Assembly (NCBI GenBank): GCA_016219235.1
Contig: JACRBO010000572.1
Coordinates: forward strand, 1-6,146
Origin: Chloroflexota bacterium
GTDB taxonomy: Bacteria; Chloroflexota; Anaerolineae; Fen-1058
Direction of reading: 5' to 3'
Length of the DNA: 6,146 nucleotides
Position 1 is the first letter of the stretch. Each line of letters opens with the position of its first letter. The translations under genes and the position numbers were made by a program. Below the pieces are notes generated by a model, which ran no database searches, was not told where the DNA came from, and was given only the letters and a program-made list of their open reading frames with translations. Below, one piece after another: positions 5,011 to 6,146 of the stretch.

Positions 5011-6146
5011 ACTGCTTGATCTCCGTCCAGATCTGATCGTATTTGGGCAGCGCATCGCCCACGTCCTCAATGCGATGCCCCGCCTTCAGCGCCTCGGGCG
5101 GCGTATTCGTAATCGGTGACTCGATGTACTTCGTGTACAAATCGGCCGGGGTCGTTTCATTGCCGTCGACATCCAGTACCTTCATCGTGCTGGACTTGGC
5201 ATACTCCAGCGCGCCCTGGCTGGGATTGGTGTACGGGAAGTCGCGCAGCATCAGCCAGAACAGATCGGGCTGCATGGTGTAGTTCAGCCACGCATACGCG
5301 GCATCGGCGTGCGGCGCATCCTTGGGCATGGCATAGTTATCCTGCCAGACGATCACGCCCTCGGTGGGATACACAAATGTGATCGCCGGGTTCTCCTGTG
5401 CGGCCAAAAACGCCTCGCCCGTCCACGTGATGCCCAGATCGACATCGCCCGCAATCAGCGCGGTCTTGGGGCTGTCACTGTCGTAGAGCGTAATGCCTTT
5501 GGCCAACTCGGCCAACTTAGTCTTCGCTTCTTGCAGCTGCTTCTCGTCGGTGGTGTTCACGTCGTAGCCCAGCGTCAACAAGGTCGCGCCGATGCCCACG
5601 CGCGAATCATCCAGCATGACCATGCGCTTCGCCGCGATGAATTCCGGCTTCCACAGGTCGGCATACGATTTGGGCGCGTCCTTTACAGTGTCGGCGTTAT
5701 ACACGATCGCGTCGGTGCCCGCCTGATAGGGCAGCGTGTACTCATTGCCCTTGTCGAACGACAGGTCAAGGTAATTGGGATCGAGCGTCGCCAGCACCGG
5801 CAGTTTGCTGTGATCGAGTTTTTGCAGCAGACCCTGGCGCACCATCAAACTCACGATGTAGTCGGTGGGCTGCACCAGATCGTAGCTGCTGCTGCCCGCC
5901 GATAAGCTGGCGTACATCTCCTCGTTCGACGAGTATTCCTTGCGGTTGACGTTGATGCCGTACACCGCCTGGAAGCAGTCGATGGCATCCTGCGGAATAT
6001 ACTCCGTCCACACGAAGATGTTGATATCCTTCGAGGTCACGTCCAGCCTGGGCTGCGGCTCAGGACATTCAAAGCCGTTGTCCAACTTTATGCCGCTGGG
6101 CTTGGACACAAACGCACCAGCCGGTGCGGCTGGCTCGGCTGGTTTA
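5009..6146 (-). CDS. ABC transporter substrate-binding protein, spermidine/putrescine (PotD/PotF) family, paralog 2 (5' end cut by window)
   Basis: The frame stays open to the right edge, so the N terminus (signal peptide, lipobox and part of the linker) is missing. The visible linker is Ala/Pro-rich (PAEPAAPAGAFVSKPSG) and aligns with AAPANTFVSQPSS of paralog 1, so the GTG at 6109 is not the start. Counting from that GTG, the binding domain covers residues 13-366. It shows IFVWTEYIPQDAI (31-43), YSSNEEMYASLSAGS (59-73), YADLWKPEF (149-157), LDDSR (166-170), YDSDSPKTALIAGD (209-222), WTGEAFLA (229-236), VWQDNYAMPKDAP (254-266) and DVGDALPKYD (349-358). Compared with E. coli PotD, Trp34, Tyr37, Asp168, Trp229, Trp255 and Asp257 equivalents are present, but the Glu171 equivalent is Val171. 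This is the more PotD-like of the pair, yet not certain to bind spermidine. The ATPase and permeases are not in the window and, if linked, should lie beyond the right edge. Confidence 0.92.
   Translation of the reverse strand, partial: KPAEPAAPAGAFVSKPSGIKLDNGFECPEPQPRLDVTSKDINIFVWTEYIPQDAIDCFQAVYGINVNRKEYSSNEEMYASLSAGSSSYDLVQPTDYIVSLMVRQGLLQKLDHSKLPVLATLDPNYLDLSFDKGNEYTLPYQAGTDAIVYNADTVKDAPKSYADLWKPEFIAAKRMVMLDDSRVGIGATLLTLGYDVNTTDEKQLQEAKTKLAELAKGITLYDSDSPKTALIAGDVDLGITWTGEAFLAAQENPAITFVYPTEGVIVWQDNYAMPKDAPHADAAYAWLNYTMQPDLFWLMLRDFPYTNPSQGALEYAKSSTMKVLDVDGNETTPADLYTKYIESPITNTPPEALKAGHRIEDVGDALPKYDQIWTEIKQ

Noticed and set aside
4903..5070. Longer N terminus for paralog 1 starting at 5070
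   Set aside because: It would overlap the end of paralog 2 and encode the hairpin and the tandem repeat. The lipoprotein signal would be internal. ATG 4902 has a good SD and gives a normal signal peptide.
5309..5905. 198-codon open frame on the + strand
   Set aside because: It is a shadow of paralog 2. A similar shadow appears opposite paralog 1 because the two genes are homologous, which could be mistaken for conservation of an antisense gene.

Overview
The window reads as chromosomal DNA of a G+C-rich bacterium (I judge somewhat under 60% G+C by eye). The best guess is Chloroflexota, perhaps Anaerolineae or a related class. This rests on secreted lipoproteins with Thr/Pro-rich linkers after the lipid cysteine, a small protein ending in a TTLTG..DQAALHGLL..LGLPLL pattern that I associate with that phylum, a GIN-domain lipoprotein, and palindromic repeats filling intergenic gaps. 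This is inference; no rRNA or marker gene is present. I see no tRNA, rRNA, CRISPR array, transposase or phage gene.

Left part (1-2042, + strand). Three genes lie head to tail: a putative secreted HEXXH zinc metallopeptidase (20-790), a 79-residue conserved protein of unknown function (975-1214), and a GIN-domain (DUF2807) lipoprotein (1294-1980). Hairpins sit in both gaps (803-856 and 1226-1244). The set ends at a strong intrinsic terminator (2001-2042). They may form one transcript, but nothing shows that they share a function.

Middle (2043-3549). A palindromic MITE-like repeat (2063-2194) is followed at once by a perfect TATAAT (2210-2215) and a 400-residue major facilitator superfamily transporter (2250-3452), which probably has its own transcript. 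The 97-base gap to the convergent gene on the other strand is almost exactly filled by a second large palindrome (3454-3549), which can act as a two-way terminator.

Right part (3550-6146, - strand). Two tandem paralogous lipoproteins of the PotD/PotF family (spermidine/putrescine-binding proteins of ABC transporters) are read leftwards. The first to be transcribed runs off the right edge; the second is complete. A strong hairpin and an 8-bp tandem repeat separate them. No ATPase or permease gene is in the window; if they are linked, they should lie beyond the right edge, upstream in transcription. The paralogs are about 60% identical by eye but differ at aromatic ligand-pocket positions, and both lack one acidic residue used by E. 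coli PotD, so their ligands may differ from spermidine and from each other.

No clearly new multi-gene system is visible. The points most worth a second look are the paired binding proteins with diverged pockets and a shared cysteine pair, the two intergenic palindromes, the excess of CGATCG sites, the unassigned HEXXH protein and the conserved small protein.
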